Positions 1-12,289 of a stretch of 64,000 bases of DNA are shown here, piece after piece (position 1 is the stretch's first letter; each line of letters opens with the position of its first letter). Position numbers and translations under genes: made by a program. The stretch comes from Casuarius casuarius. Its lineage: Eukaryota; Chordata; Aves; Casuariiformes; Casuariidae. Under the pieces are notes generated by a model that made no database searches, had not been told where the DNA came from, and worked only from the letters and a program-made list of their open reading frames with translations. Location of the stretch: NCBI GenBank assembly GCA_003342895.1, contig PTFA01000050.1, positions 176,713 to 240,712 on the forward strand, read 5' to 3'.

Positions 1-508
1 GTCCAAATATTTTCAGATAATACCCAAAAGATGAAATGTAAAAAATGCTCCATTAAATCCCATTTCCCCCTTACTTTGATATTTTAATTTCCCATTTCAC
101 TTCCTTTTATAATTTTCTTCTACCATTCCAATGATACTCACCCACTCTCTAGTGCAAACGTTGTGTTGCAAATCATTTTCCCAAAGAAAATGGTCCTTTA
201 GCCCAGCAGTATTCAATGTCTATCCATTCAGATTTTGATACCTATCAGAATACAGAGCTGAAGGAAGGGTTCACTTTGCTTTGTTAGTCTGTGGCTGGAA
301 GTTGAGGTGTGGACTGCTGAAGACAGTGAAAGGTACATGGTCTTCAGAAATGTAAGGGTAAAACTGGAATTATAAAAAATGTGCTTTACATTATGATGTG
401 GAACTCAAGTATGTGTATAAAGAGCTTCAGTCATTTAATTATTTTTATTTTGTCAGTAGTTTCTTACATGTAATGATAATTTGTGCACTCAGATTTATGT
501 TATTGCAG
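1..508. other. Noncoding AT-rich DNA
   Basis: No open frame of note, no recognisable repeat and no RNA gene. The base composition is typical of vertebrate intergenic or intronic DNA. Confidence 0.6.
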
Positions 509-583
509 GCTTCAGTCCAGCAGAGCACTTAAGCACTCGATTAACTTTAAGCACAAGAGTAGTCCCATTGCTGGATTGGGGCC
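509..583. repeat. Palindromic MITE-like element, internally deleted
   Basis: The left end (GGCTTCAGTCCAGC, 509-522) and the right end (GCTGGATTGGGGCC, 570-583) are inverted repeats matching at 11 of 14 positions, and all three differences are transitions. Inside are CACTTAAGCAC, TTAACTTTAAGCAC and AGTCCCATTG. These recur, from memory, in a palindromic non-autonomous element of turtles, crocodilians and, in degraded form, birds. The copy runs from the left end to the centre and then jumps to the right terminus, so most of the right half is deleted. I see no clear target-site duplication. I do not assign a transposase superfamily. Confidence 0.7.
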
Positions 584-1020
584 ATAATAAAGCAAAAGAC
601 TGTTTCAGGAGAAATTGCATTTTTTTTGTTTTAAGTGTCAAGAGCACAGTTTATTTGTTTGCCTTTCAGACAGTAATCTTATTAGCAAAATTGGCAGGAT
701 TAAGAGGCTATTAAAATCTGTATGTTTTCACATCAGTTAAAATCTGTACTGTATTCCCTTGGAATACAGCAGTTCTGTTGTGCAATAACTGGATTTTAAT
801 GCAACCACGTCACTTAAGATTGCATTAAAACGCATTTATTAAATTACTTGGCTGCTTTTAACTGGTGGGCTGGAAGTAGTAGCTAAGTCCAGTTAAAAAT
901 GCAGAGAGGCTCTTTTGACTGTGAAATAACATTTTGAAGGATTTTGTGCAGTTTGTCTGCATCAATCAAACTGTGTTTGTTTACCAAGCAACATGTAACC
1001 AGTGCTAATTTTATGGCTGT

Positions 1021-1145
1021 TCGGATGGGCCCAGCGCAAATCCCGCTGGCCTTGAAGGCAGCCGCAGCGAAGGGCCTTTCCTGGCGCTGGCGCGCTCCGG
1101 CTGCTGGGGACGAGAGACCCGCTCCAAGTTTGTCCGCGTTGTTTT
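1021..1145. other. Short CpG-dense patch
   Basis: About 13 CpG dinucleotides in 125 bases within otherwise CpG-poor DNA. No start site, splice site or protein motif makes it a gene. It may be a small unmethylated regulatory element or simply a GC-biased patch. Confidence 0.45.
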
Positions 1146-2094
1146 CTTACCACGGGGGAAAACCTGCCACTGCTGTTCTTCCGCCTGCTTTCTGCATCTT
1201 GTCCCTTCGCGTGACACGTTTCTACCGTGGAAAAGCTAGTAAGAAAACAAATATATTTTTATTTCTGCACAGAAACTTCCATGCTCCTAATGAAAAAGCC
1301 TTGTTAAAACCAAGGTATTAAAAGCTGGCAGCACAGCAGAATAGACACCATAGCTGCATAAAACCAAAACTGCCTGTGCACTGTCCCTTTAAGGATAAAC
1401 AAAACGAAATGTCCCCAAGAAAGAAACCAGGTCCTTAATTTTGACATTTCCTTTTTTGGTAGGCAGGTTTCTGGTACTAGTAGAGCTAATAACCTATTTG
1501 CTCAGGATTCACTAAAGAACAAAGCAAAACTAAAATCTCCAGTCTATGAATGTTAACGTTTCTGACAGTGATTTTCTTTTCACATTTGTCAAGTTTAAAA
1601 TTCAGAGCTTTATATATAGGTGCTGCTATATTTGTACTGTAGATTGACTGCCTTGGACAACTGATGTGTTTAATAGCAGCGTACGGGCCTCAGTACTAGA
1701 GCCTGCTCCTTTGATATAGGCAGGTGACTCCTAACGTTTCTTGATGGGTTGTGGGGGCCGCCTGAGAGAAAAGTTGAATTGTTGCAAAGTAATTTCTCAG
1801 GTCCTCTGATGTTTTTTATTGAGTGCTTTGATCTTTGTTCTGCAGATGTGGAAATAGCATTGTCTACAACCTGTAGGCGTTCTCTGCACTTTTTCAACTA
1901 ATTGTTTCGTGCAGCTGACAGCAAGATGCAAATTTACTCAGATCTGTCTACAAAGAGGCTTCTATTCCACCTGGCCTTTTTTGTGCAGTCAAACAATGTT
2001 ATTTTTACCCACTTCTAAAAATTGATCCTGCGCATACCTTTTTACATGCCTGCTTGCTTTCCCCACTCCCAGATGTCACCAGCTCCCTGCCTGT

Positions 2095-2180
2095 GCCGCA
2101 ACACCCGTCCCGGCTGCCGTGCTGGGGACTGAGTCGCGCAGGACCGGACTAGCAGCTCGAGACAGAAACCGAATGCCAAA
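2095..2180. other. Short CpG-dense patch
   Basis: About nine CpGs in 86 bases, including CCGTCCCGG and GTCGCG. It is isolated and too short to be a classical CpG island. No gene evidence accompanies it. Confidence 0.35.
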
Positions 2181-2860
2181 GCTGGGAAGTCCCTGGTCTG
2201 CAGAGCGGGCACCGAGTGTCACATGCTGATTATCCACTTCTTACACAGTGATTTACATGCTGATGGTGCAGTCGGGTAATTACTTAGACATACACCCTCT
2301 GTGTTTTAAACTAGACAGCCCAGATGCTGGTAGCAGACTAGCCCCAGCAGCCTGGAAGCTGGGGAAATGTGTCGGTGGTCAGCATGAGGGGGGTCCTGTG
2401 CTATGATAACTGCTATCTGAGCTAGCTAGCTTTAAAAAGTGCCAACATCCCTGTACTAGATGATGCAATTTGTCAGTGTTGAAATACCCAAATCTAAGAA
2501 CATCAGATGCTTCTCCTTACATGTGAACTTAAGAGGAGGGTAGTTCTCAGCCTTCTCCGTAAGGGTAATTTTCACCTTTTTTATAAGCTGCTCCTTGTGC
2601 CCTGCTACATTTGTACAATGCTCTTATGTGTGAGGAGAATGTTTCTGAACAGTCTGGAGAATCCGAACATCTCATCACTTTTACATCCAAATGTAATTTA
2701 ATTGCGTTTCTGAGTTTTTTGAAGACGTTGGATCCTTTTCAGCAATCCTCTCACCTAATGCAGCTAAATTTCCACTTGAATTTGATGTGAAATATGCTTA
2801 AATAAGGAGTACCTTGAAGATTCAGGTCCCATCCTTCTATGTCATTAGTAGTTATTAACT

Positions 2861-2897
2861 TGATTTCCAAAAGTGCTGAGCACCTAGAGCTCTTAGG
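2861..2897. repeat. Fragment of a second palindromic sauropsid repeat
   Basis: AAAGTGCTGAGCACCTAGAG preceded by TGATTTCC resembles one arm of a palindromic repeat known to me from reptile genomes, with GTGCTGAGCACC next to an AGCTCCCATTG-type centre. Only one arm is visible. The assignment rests on remembered similarity and not on a terminal inverted repeat in this copy. Confidence 0.4.
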
Positions 2898-3189
2898 AGA
2901 GATTAGCACAGGAACTGCTGATACTAAACTCTTCTTCTAGAGAGTGTACACTACCTCAAAGTCATCGATAGTGGCTAGGTGTAAGGAAAGCCACTTCCAC
3001 CCGGTGCTCACCTTCCTAGCTGCTCAGTGGCATGAGGAAGAGGGCTGCGAGGATGGCCAGCCGACTGGCTGTGATTTTGGGCGTATTTGGGAAAACTAGA
3101 AGGGGTGTATTACTCCGATCCGATGATGCTGAGACTATTGATGGTACTGCATATGTCTGTGCACAAAGTTTGGAGCTTGCTGACTCCTC

Positions 3190-3209
3190 ATCTGCTGTTC
3201 ACAGCAGAT
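3190..3209. repeat. Perfect 9-bp inverted repeat
   Basis: ATCTGCTGT and ACAGCAGAT are perfect inverted repeats separated by TC. Arms this short can arise by chance. It could be a dimeric protein-binding site, but no factor is evident. Confidence 0.5.
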
Positions 3210-3861
3210 AATAGCAGAGCATCATACTTAGGGGTTAGCTTGCTTCTACTTCTTTAAAAATAGGAAATACAGCACCCTGATACGACACTGAAGAGGAATA
3301 ACCCAGAATACAGGAAACGTTAAGAGTTGTATTCTAGTTCATTCATGCGCAGCATTTGCTATTGGTACGTTCTTTGTTAAATATGTATTTTAAAACTACT
3401 AGGTTTGGATGTTTAATATTGGCCTCTGCTGCTTATGGGCTGTAGCCTGCAAAAGATTCCTAACCCTTTTTCTGAAGGCTTGAAGATATGGCAAGCCTGG
3501 TGATGCTGGTATAACCCTGGAAAAATAAACAGCCAAAATGTAGACTGGCTTCATTTAGATCATGAAATACACCTTGGTAGCACAAGTTTACTGTATATCA
3601 CAGACTAGCTAAAATAGGGAAAAATGACCCATTTCAATTTATTCAGCTTCCAAGTTCTGTGCTCGGTTTCTTTGTCTTTTTGCTGCTTGCTGTCATTGTT
3701 ATACATTCTGCTAGTAAGAAATTGGACCTGTAAATAACTACGCCCCAAATTAAATTAATTTTCAAATGATTTTGATATAACTTGAAATGAAAATTCCAGA
3801 AGCCTTTTATGGTGTAAAATATGTTCACATAAATAAGCATAAACATATGTACTCATATGTA

Positions 3862-3886
3862 TGTGTGTGTGTATATATATATATAT
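3862..3886. repeat. Compound (TG)5(TA)7 microsatellite
   Basis: Five TG units followed directly by seven TA units. It is a simple repeat and likely polymorphic. Confidence 0.9.
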
Positions 3887-6800
3887 GCATAAAAATATAT
3901 AATGAGTCTAGATATTAATCATGTTTTTTAGAAAAGAATGTCACAATATATTCAGATGCAGTAATATATTACTTTTCTTATTGCTTTAAAAAGCCCTGAA
4001 TTCTTGTAGAATAAGGTTTAGTGGATCAAACATCCCCTTTCCTCTCGTTTATCAGCCTTTTGATCTTGTGTCAGTTCTAAATGTTGGCATGCCTAGGCCG
4101 TAACAGTGTACTGCAAGATCACAAAAAGGCACAGTTATATCTTTAAAAACTTATGGGCATCCTGGTGCTACATCGCAGTGTAGCTTAGCAGATGTGGTAT
4201 TGAGTTCCCCCAAGTCTTCACTACCCCTTTGTCTATTATTTTTTTATAGTTTTGTTCTGCATTCCTTCCACTCAACCTCAAGTACATGGAAGCCTGTTAG
4301 TTTATTACTTACATATGTCTGCACCCTTTTACCTCAGCAGGGAAAGACAAAATATTGAGGAGGACTGTAGGTTCGGGATGGTCAGCTAATCCTTCCCCAC
4401 CTTGAACTAATCGCCAGGCTGATGTGTTATTGTGCTGGGCTCTGTTCTTCAGTGCATTGCCAGTGGGGTTTCAATTTGTAGAAGCATAAACAGATACTAA
4501 AGTAAAAAGAATGGTGCAGTGATTTGTTAGCAGAGTTCAGATCAAATTATCACAGTGGTCCCCTGCTGACAATCCTAACAATTACCTCCTTTTTCTTGGT
4601 CTTTTAAATATTTTCTGTTTCACTTACGTCTTTGTAAATACTGTGTTCTCACTGTGTTTTATTTATTTACCTATATAGGTGAAAGAAATTGAACCTCTAA
4701 CTTTCATTGAAATGGCTGAACTTTCTATGTGTTTTGTCCTAACTTAGGTGCATTAAGAAGTTTTAGTTCTCTTTTTAAAAAAACTCAGCAAGGTAACCAA
4801 AAGTGTTTCAGTTTCCTGGTGAGTATATGTTTTTATAAAATTTTCTATCCTTTATAGCTTGATCATGACAGTACAGTACTTGCTGGAATTTAAAAACTTT
4901 TGAGAACAGCAGCTACTAAATAGAAAATGAATAGAAATTTGTAGATATTGAATCAACATTAAGATTTTAAAGCATTTGAGTCTTATTCTGAAAGCAAACT
5001 GTGGGTGTCAGTAGATATTATTCTCCTCCTGTGGAATGTAGTCACTTGATGTTCTGCACAAGTTGTCTAGAATTAACTTCAACATTTGTTTCCACTCTTT
5101 TTCTTCCCTTCCCTGTTTTCAACTCTTGACTTTCACTCTTGCATAGTTACATTTGTCTGCTTCTTACAATTCTAGTGGGACTGATTTATCATCATTTGCT
5201 AACATATCTGTCTCAAAATCTGAGCTTTGATCAGCTTGTATTTTATAACTTACATCTGTTCTATGTTTAACCTTTTGTAATGCTGTTTTTCAAAAATATT
5301 ATCTAGTATAACAAAAGAATCATGTTGGTCTAAGCATTCTGTTAAACCTGAAGGAAAAAAGAAAAGGAAAATCCTACATACCTGTCTAATTTGCCATATT
5401 TTTGTTACTGTTTCGTAGTCTCTTTTTCATTAAATCTATAAATCTGTCACTCTCTACCTTTTCTCTGTGACCTCTGCTGAACTATAAACTCCATCTTCCT
5501 ATTCCTCCTCTAGCCTTTTTTCCGCTAATACAGCTTGTCGTACTTCACAACACCACCACCGGAAATATCACTGCTCTGGCCCATTTGCTGCTGCAGAGTC
5601 CAGCTCTGGCTTCCGGAAAGGTAAATGTGGCAATTAAAAGTACTCCCATAGTGGGCAGCAGGAAAGCAGAGAGCTTCTTGTTTTTGAATAAAACTTACTG
5701 AACTAAAAATTCTGTCGGGAACCAACCTACTGGCATGAATCCTCCCACAAAGGTGAGTCCTTGAAGTGAGATAGATGGATGGTGAGTTTGCTGAAGCACT
5801 GAGATAATTCCATATTTTCTGTTGCTACCTAATCTGTCTTCAAGAAAGGAGGTTTTATTTAAAATGACTCACCTTGGGACTGACTCCATCCTGGGTCAGA
5901 CCGAGTAACACTTACATCCAGGCAGGAGTGAGAGATACACGATCAAGACTAAGCCTTCAGAAAGTTGTAAACCGTTCCCCAGGTTGTGAATAAATGAACC
6001 TTACCTAGCACTGAGAAGGCTGATAACATTGGTGAAATAATAAGACATTCCTGTTGAGGATTCTTTTTCTCTTCTCTTTCTTGCTCAGATGTAAGGGGGA
6101 ACATCAGCCCTATTCTACTTCCCTTTTGAGGGAAGCGTAGCTGGCATACAAGGGCCATCAGGAGGGTAATGCTGCCCCATGCTCCTCATGGAGAAATGCC
6201 GGAGGCCCCCATTGCCTCTTCCCTGCACAGCTGTAAGTGCACAAGGACAGAGCAGGCTGGGGGAAGGCAGCGGTATGCCTATAACTCAGCTATGTGCCAG
6301 CTTCTGGGAAGCTTCTGAAATCCTGGGCTAAGCCAGGCCGTAGCCCTAGCAGGCAGGTAAACTGCCGGATCCTGACTGCATCGGTGCATGGATGAATCTG
6401 GCCTCAGCACTCATAATAAGAGAAGTACCACCCACGAAAGTTTAAGTAATTCCAACTCACATGTTTTTCCAGGGAGTACAGTTCAGCAGAGACTTTTATT
6501 ACAAATGGAAGTTTTATTAGCTTAGGGACTAAGTTCAACCTTGGCAAAAAATGGATTCAGAGGGAGCTGTGCTTGCTTGTATCAGAGCAGGTTTTCTGAA
6601 GTGGAGATGCACAATGTTGAAGAGCTATAAATTCTGAGCCAGCAAGGACATTACAAAAGGCAGATGGCTATCTGGCTATCGCCAGAATGGCATCAGTTCA
6701 TTCAAAAAGATTATGTGCCATGGGAAAAGATTAGTTAGCTTAGTTGCAAATAGCTTAGAAAACTTGGGCAGGTATGTTGAGAATGGATCAGTGCCAGTAA

Positions 6801-7036
6801 ATACACCTGTATAGTGATTAATTGGAAAAAGTGAACCGAAGAGTGACCTTTCAGGTAGAAAGTAACATACGGTATAATCAATGTATTTGGAGTGTACTTG
6901 GATAAAAGGAAAAAAGTGGGACGATAGTCAATAATATGAGCAGTTAATGCATGAGAGGTGGTCATAGTTCTAGAATACAAGAGTAACATTTACTCTTCTT
7001 TGCCACTTAAACCACTTCACAAGAGAGGCATGCATC

Positions 7037-7110
7037 ACTGTCCCTGGTTATAAGCAGGGAAATGAAGTGGCAGATCCAGGAACGGAATTTTTGTTTCCTG
7101 GATCCCTTCC
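7037..7110 (+). repeat. MIR/CORE-SINE relic with internal deletion
   Basis: TAAGCAGGGAAATGA corresponds to the 'cattttacagatgaggaaactga' part of MIR. AGTGGCAGATCCAGGAACGG and TTTCCTGGATCCC correspond to the tRNA-unrelated 3' part. About 40 bases of the consensus between them are missing. The order and strand are consistent with one degraded copy. Confidence 0.6.
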
Positions 7111-8134
7111 AATACTGTAAATGCAAGACTGGTGGGATAGCAATGGACTATTCTATACACAGATTTACCTAGTAAAAGTCTATATAGTAGATATTCATCC
7201 CACTTCATTTTTGTCTGGGAGTCTGCAAGAGTCTGTCCTGCATGATTTAATCTGAGAAACCATCCACTGTTGCCAAAATGTTTAAATTTGTTTTGGTAAA
7301 TTCTTTTATGGAGCTCTTGTTGTTTGTTTCTATATAATTCTTTCTAAGAAGATGTAAATGTTGAGATAATTTATTAAAAGTAAAACAGAAACACGCTATT
7401 TTCCTTTTTCAAATGGGCATTTAATGGTGCACCATGCTATCTTATCCGTATGAATGAGCTGGGCTAATTCATTTCCTGTTTTCCATGTGTGCCGGTCATA
7501 GCCAGGCCAGAGCTGTGTGTTCCTCTGCAACAGCCCCAGCTGACTTGTGGTTTTTGATTTGATTTTTGTTTTGGCAGTATACCTGCATATGCAGCTCCTG
7601 CCTTGAAGACGGTATAGGAGTGCTGGCTAAAAGTTACGGAATGTATTTTTTGCTCAGAGAACTTCACAAAATGTTAATCTTTGAAAAATGCAGAAGCCCA
7701 TTAAAGATAAAGAACATAAACAAGCGTAAAGCACTTCTTAAAGTCTTTGACAAAGGTCGCAGGTGTAGGGAGGTCAAAGTGATATCTTGTTCTTCTAAAT
7801 ATTTCAACAGATAGACAGACTTTTGATTGCATTATCTATTAAAAAATTGCTTTGAACCTTCCGCCAATGCAGACCACTTGTGCTTTCTCAAACCAACAAA
7901 GGTTCGGTCAGCAGATAAGAATTTCTGACCATGGAAGGGCAGCTGCTTTCCTTTCATCTTTCCTCTGGTGTGTACATGAAATGTTTGCTTAGCCTGGCCC
8001 TGCTATCATGAGGACCTTTTTTTTTTCTTAATCCTCCCTCTAATTTGAATCCTACACCCAGTCTGCAAATAAGACATGAAGAAAATTTAGATTTCAGCAG
8101 TGCAGGCTTAATCCGGCTGGATGCTGAGCACTTC

Positions 8135-8236
8135 AGCTCCAGTTCAGCACAATACTTAGCCTTATCTGACTATGCATTTGCTTATCTGCAAGCCTAAACT
8201 TAAGCACATGATTAAATGCTCTGATTGATTAGGACT
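8135..8236. repeat. Palindromic MITE-like element, degraded
   Basis: The left arm AGCTCCAGTTCAGCAC and the right arm CTGATTGATTAGGACT are diverged inverted repeats. ACTTAAGCACATGATTAAAT lies before the right end, as in the element at 509-583. The interior is shortened and heavily mutated. TGCTGAGCACTTCAG just upstream may be part of another such element. Confidence 0.5.
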
Positions 8237-8770
8237 AATGATCCTTACTGAAATACTGAGCCCTGTGAGAGAAGTTTGCTTTACAAGCAATTTTGCTGTT
8301 GTTTTTCTTCTATTGTTACTTACTACCAGAGGAGGTAATTAAGGAAATGTTTGTTTTAAGAGCACCAGAGCAATTTATGTAAAATTTTTATCTGATTCTT
8401 GAAAATCCACTTGTGACCAGTCCTGTGTTTACTAGTCTTTTATTAAATACTTTTCTTCAAAAGCAAACATGATCTCTAGAAATTGTGCCGATGATATCCA
8501 GGTATGTCTTTTCCTTCTCAAGATGCTTAATCTATGTGCAATGTTAATGAGAAAAATATTAAGACAAAATGCGTAAAATTGCTTCCTAGAAAGGTTCAAT
8601 CTATATGTAAATGTAGAGCTGAATACAAGAGAACTGGCTAACAGTATCCTGAAGGAAAGATGGTATTCACATAGACTGGATCATTATAAATGTATGCTTT
8701 TGGGTGCTGTCCACTTTAACATTATATGGTTTCTTAATGAAAAAAAAAAGTGTTTTGCTTTACTACTTTG

Positions 8771-8801
8771 TCTGTCTGTCTGTCTTTTTCTTTTTTTTTT
8801 T
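8771..8801. repeat. (TCTG)n followed by a T tract
   Basis: Three TCTG units plus TCT, then a T-rich run with 11 consecutive T. Simple repeat. Confidence 0.85.
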
Positions 8802-9553
8802 AATCAACTAAGTCTGCTGGAGTAGTGTGATGAAAACTGGATGAAAGATTGAGTTGGAGGTTGCTGATTTTTGTGTGGTTCCTGGAGAGGATGAATGGAA
8901 GGCAATACCAGGTCAACTAATGATTTATGAGGTTTTGACTTCCATAGATGTTTAATAAGGATCTCCTGCCTGCATGCCACCTTGCTTGAAACAGTGTGGA
9001 AATCAAAACTCAAAGAGTGTGTTTAAACAGGGAGATGGCCGTCTTCCCTGTGAAGGCAAATGTTGCCTTAGCAAACAAGCTTTCCCAGGCAGATGCTGGG
9101 CAGGGAACTGTGAAGTTCTTCTATCTGTGTCTTGGAATAAGGCAGCACACTGAGAGGTGCTTTAAGCATTGATTTCTAAATACCCAGTTAAGTCGCATCA
9201 GACCAGAGGACAGTAACTAAGGAGAACAACTCCTTCCGTTTTGTCGACGAATTCTTCTGGATGGATTAGTTATGGGCAAGGTGTCTCACTGACCTGCCCA
9301 TGTCATCCTAACCACCACAGGAGACCCTTTGTGGGACCTTATAAAGAAAGAAAGGGAGAGAGTAGGCAGATATATGAAGGACAAGGCAGCAATTGAACAC
9401 CACATTTTCTGAGGGCTGCGAGGATCTTTTTACCCTACCAGGATTCCATTAAATTTGTTTAGCATTAAACTGGAAGTATTTTAAGCTACCGAACTCTGGA
9501 AGAGGAGCCATGTGCTTTCATGATACTCAAACTTTGATCCTAAGTTGCTGTAA

Positions 9554-9800
9554 GGCTCCGGTTCAGCAAAACGCTTAAGTATGTGCTTGATTTTAAATAC
9601 ATGAATACTTATGTGACAGAATGGTCAAGAGCAGCATAAAGTCTGCTTTGCCTCACAACTAAGCCACTATGTAACGTAAGAGTATGGTATATTATCAGTC
9701 TGGTGCACCTATTTCTAAACAAACTAGCCTTGGAAATGCATTCACTCAAGTCAGTGGGATTTAAATACATACTTAATTTAGGAAGAGCAAGGGAAGAGTG
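9554..9800. repeat. Palindromic MITE-like element, arms separated
   Basis: The left arm (GGCTCCGGTTCAGCAAAACG, then CTTAAGTATGTGCTTGATTT) is a good match to the family seen at 509-583. A likely right half (GTCAGTGGGATTTAAATAC, then ATACTTAATTTAGG) begins at about 9750. About 130 bases of unrelated sequence lie between the halves, either an insertion or a degraded centre. The right terminus is unclear. Confidence 0.5.
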
Positions 9801-9925
9801 CATATGCTTGATTTATATGCAGTTTATCTTCTGGTGGCCTAAATAGCTTCTCTCACATCCCGATTTAAATTCTTAGGATTTTAAATATTTCCCTCCAAGA
9901 CTTACAGTTTTTCTGGAAACACTGC

Positions 9926-9944
9926 TTTTTTTTTTTTTTTTTTT
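9926..9944. repeat. T19 homopolymer
   Basis: Nineteen consecutive T. No retroposed sequence was recognised beside it. Confidence 0.9.
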
Positions 9945-12289
9945 AATAATGCCATTATGCGATGTCCTTCAGATTTTTTTTTTAATATCTGTGCATTTAA
10001 TGAATAATAGCAAGGTCTTCCTTCCTCATCTTCTATTGACTGAGGACTTTTTTCTGCATCTTGTCTACAACTACGTGTTTTATGCTCTAATGCCTTGTGT
10101 ACAGAAGTCTGTTTGTGGTTATTTTCCAGATTTGTGTAAATAATGAAATTTGAGCTAGTTGTTTCAATGTTGAAAATTTGTATTGTTTCATGACAAATCA
10201 CTAACTCAGAATCCAGAGGGAATGAAGATGCAGAGAACCGTGTTCTGTTTTCCAGAGAGGCTGACGTGATTACATTGGTGATGCATGGGCCTGGAGTTTT
10301 TCACAGGGGTAAATTTAAAGTAGTCCTGATCTGGTGCCAGTGGAATCGACAAGAGCTTTGTAATTTACTGCAGGGTATGCAGAATCAGGAACAAATGAAA
10401 AATGTAAATTAGGAAATCCAAATATTTTGGAATTAATTCTCCACAGAGTAACAGTATTTCAGTGGTGCTTTTATTTTTTTTTCTTCACTATCCTTCCATA
10501 CCATTAAGATTTTTCTGTAAAGAGGATAAAGTTTAACAGTGGCTTTCTTTGCTTATTTTCCTTAACACCCATTTTTTCAAAGGAGGCTAAATGTTTCTGT
10601 CTTAGACTTTTATGTTGTCAAGCCTATCACTGATGGTCCAGTGTGGCTACTATATGACGTGTAAGGGGATTTGGCGGTTTTAGTGTCAAGAGCGACTGTA
10701 AGGTCTTGCAGGTCTGATTTCCTGCATTACACAGGTCATAGAATTTGATGATGGTCGCAGAAGGACCCCATAATAGCTCTATAAAGACAGAAACAGAATA
10801 CCAGGGGGGAAAAACATATCATCAACAGTACTAGTCAACAATGGGTTGAGAAAATGCTTTTTTGATTGTTTTACACATGGTTGTACCAGTAAGTCTGTAG
10901 TTCCAGTGATGACAAAACTCTAGGAAATGGATTGGATCTGTTAAGTCTGAGCACGAAAAGAAAGTTCTCAAGTTATTTCACCCAAAAGCTGTATGTGGGA
11001 TTCTGCCTCTCAAGTAATTGTCGATCTCTTTACCAGTCCTATCCATGTGGTGGAACAGGGCCCACACCAACCAGGATGGGAAGAAGGGAAGTGCTGCCAT
11101 CATTACATCCAAACATACTGCATTTGCTCACTAACTGCGGTAAGTTCAGATGTAACGCGGTGTCCTGTGTTTGAGCTAAATTTAATTTCTATGATCAAAA
11201 GATAACATTTTGTTACTGTTGCAACATTTCAGTTGCTGAGATGCCTTTTAATTATGCCGATCAAAGTGTCATTGAGTATACGCAGCTCATATTGGCTGTG
11301 ATTGCCTGACGTATTCTGCACTATGTCATATCTAACCTTTTGTGATGGTTAAACATTCATTTATACTGACTAGAGTGCCTGACAGTCTTACATCATAAAG
11401 CGTTTTATTCAGTGCAAATTAGGATTCAGTACAGTCCTCTGTGGGGGATTTTCCCACTAATGACATATGTAAATAGCACTCATTCATTCTAATAGTAGGG
11501 GAAAGGTACAGAAGCATGCAGATCTCCTAATGAATCTGTGTTATACCTCAGATGAAAGGAAAACAATGTGTTTTTCACATGTTAATTTTGTTATCTGCAC
11601 ATGCCGTGTTCCCCTCAACTCCCTCAAAGTTGAGATACACAGAATCAGATTTATAGAGCCTTTATGTTCACAAAGACAGTTTGTCAGAGGTACCCATGCA
11701 TGCACACTTTTGGTAACAATATGGAATCCCTTACGTCCATAAAGAAAAGGAAGAAATACAGCCATGTTATTCAAATGTAAACGCATTAAATTGGGCCATT
11801 CATTGTGTGTATATATGTGTGCGTGTGTAAAACTTTTTCCCTGCTCTTTTTCTGGCAGCATAACATACAGTTTTACCTCTCTAACAAAGCCTGATGGCTT
11901 CTGTAACTTTATTACAGTTGTACTTTTATGACCACGTGCCCACATGTGCTACAAAGAGTACCCTTCTTCAAGATTATAGCTTTTGTCAGCTACTCTGCCA
12001 TGTTTTGTATTTATTTAATAATAATAACTTGCTTGGTTTTAAAAGACCCACAGTGAGGATATTTGAGTCTTAACATTTATGAATGAGGAGTCAATTTTCT
12101 GTCAATTTTCTTTGGCTTTTAATTTTTGAGGGGCTTTCTTTAGTTTTCTCCTTTTGTGTGGGCTTAATGGATAAGTCAGCTACGAGCAGGAGTATATATA
12201 CTGTCATTCCATGTAGCTATCATAATTATTACTTTCCTCTCTGTGGAGGTTCTTTGCCTAGTTCTGTCCGTGTTTTTGAAAGTCTCTTG
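9945..12289. other. Noncoding DNA, no gene seen
   Basis: AT-rich with chance frames, the longest being 134 codons on the minus strand at 11541-11945. That frame has no recognisable family and is overlapped by open frames on the plus strand. A LINE relic lies at 10700-10785. Confidence 0.5.
10700..10785 (-). repeat. Old CR1-like LINE 3' relic
   Basis: GTCTGATTTCCTGCATTACA followed by CAGGTCATAGAATTTGATG resembles the reverse complement of the 3' region of old sauropsid CR1 elements ('ctagtctgacctcctgcataacacagg'). It is short and diverged, with no 3' terminal repeat visible. It could instead belong to a related non-LTR family. Confidence 0.5.

Larger units (their letters stand above)
584..2860. 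other. Noncoding DNA with two CpG-dense patches
   Basis: Apart from the CpG-dense patches at 1021-1145 and 2095-2180, this is ordinary AT-rich DNA. The 125-codon frame at 944-1321 crosses the first patch and shows no recognisable domain. It also overlaps open frames on the other strand, so I treat it as chance. Confidence 0.5.
2898..7036. other. Noncoding AT-rich DNA, no gene seen
   Basis: Contains the small inverted repeat at 3190-3209 and the TG/TA microsatellite at 3862-3886. The rest is AT-rich with short chance frames only. No exon-like frame with good splice sites or recognisable protein sequence was found. Confidence 0.5.
7111..9553. other. Noncoding DNA, no gene seen
   Basis: AT-rich with short chance open frames. 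It holds the palindromic element at 8135-8236 and the short TCTG/T tract at 8771-8801. Nothing else recognisable. Confidence 0.5.

Noticed and set aside
11541..11945. 134-codon minus-strand frame
   Set aside because: No recognised family, overlapped by frames on the other strand, and located in ordinary AT-rich DNA.
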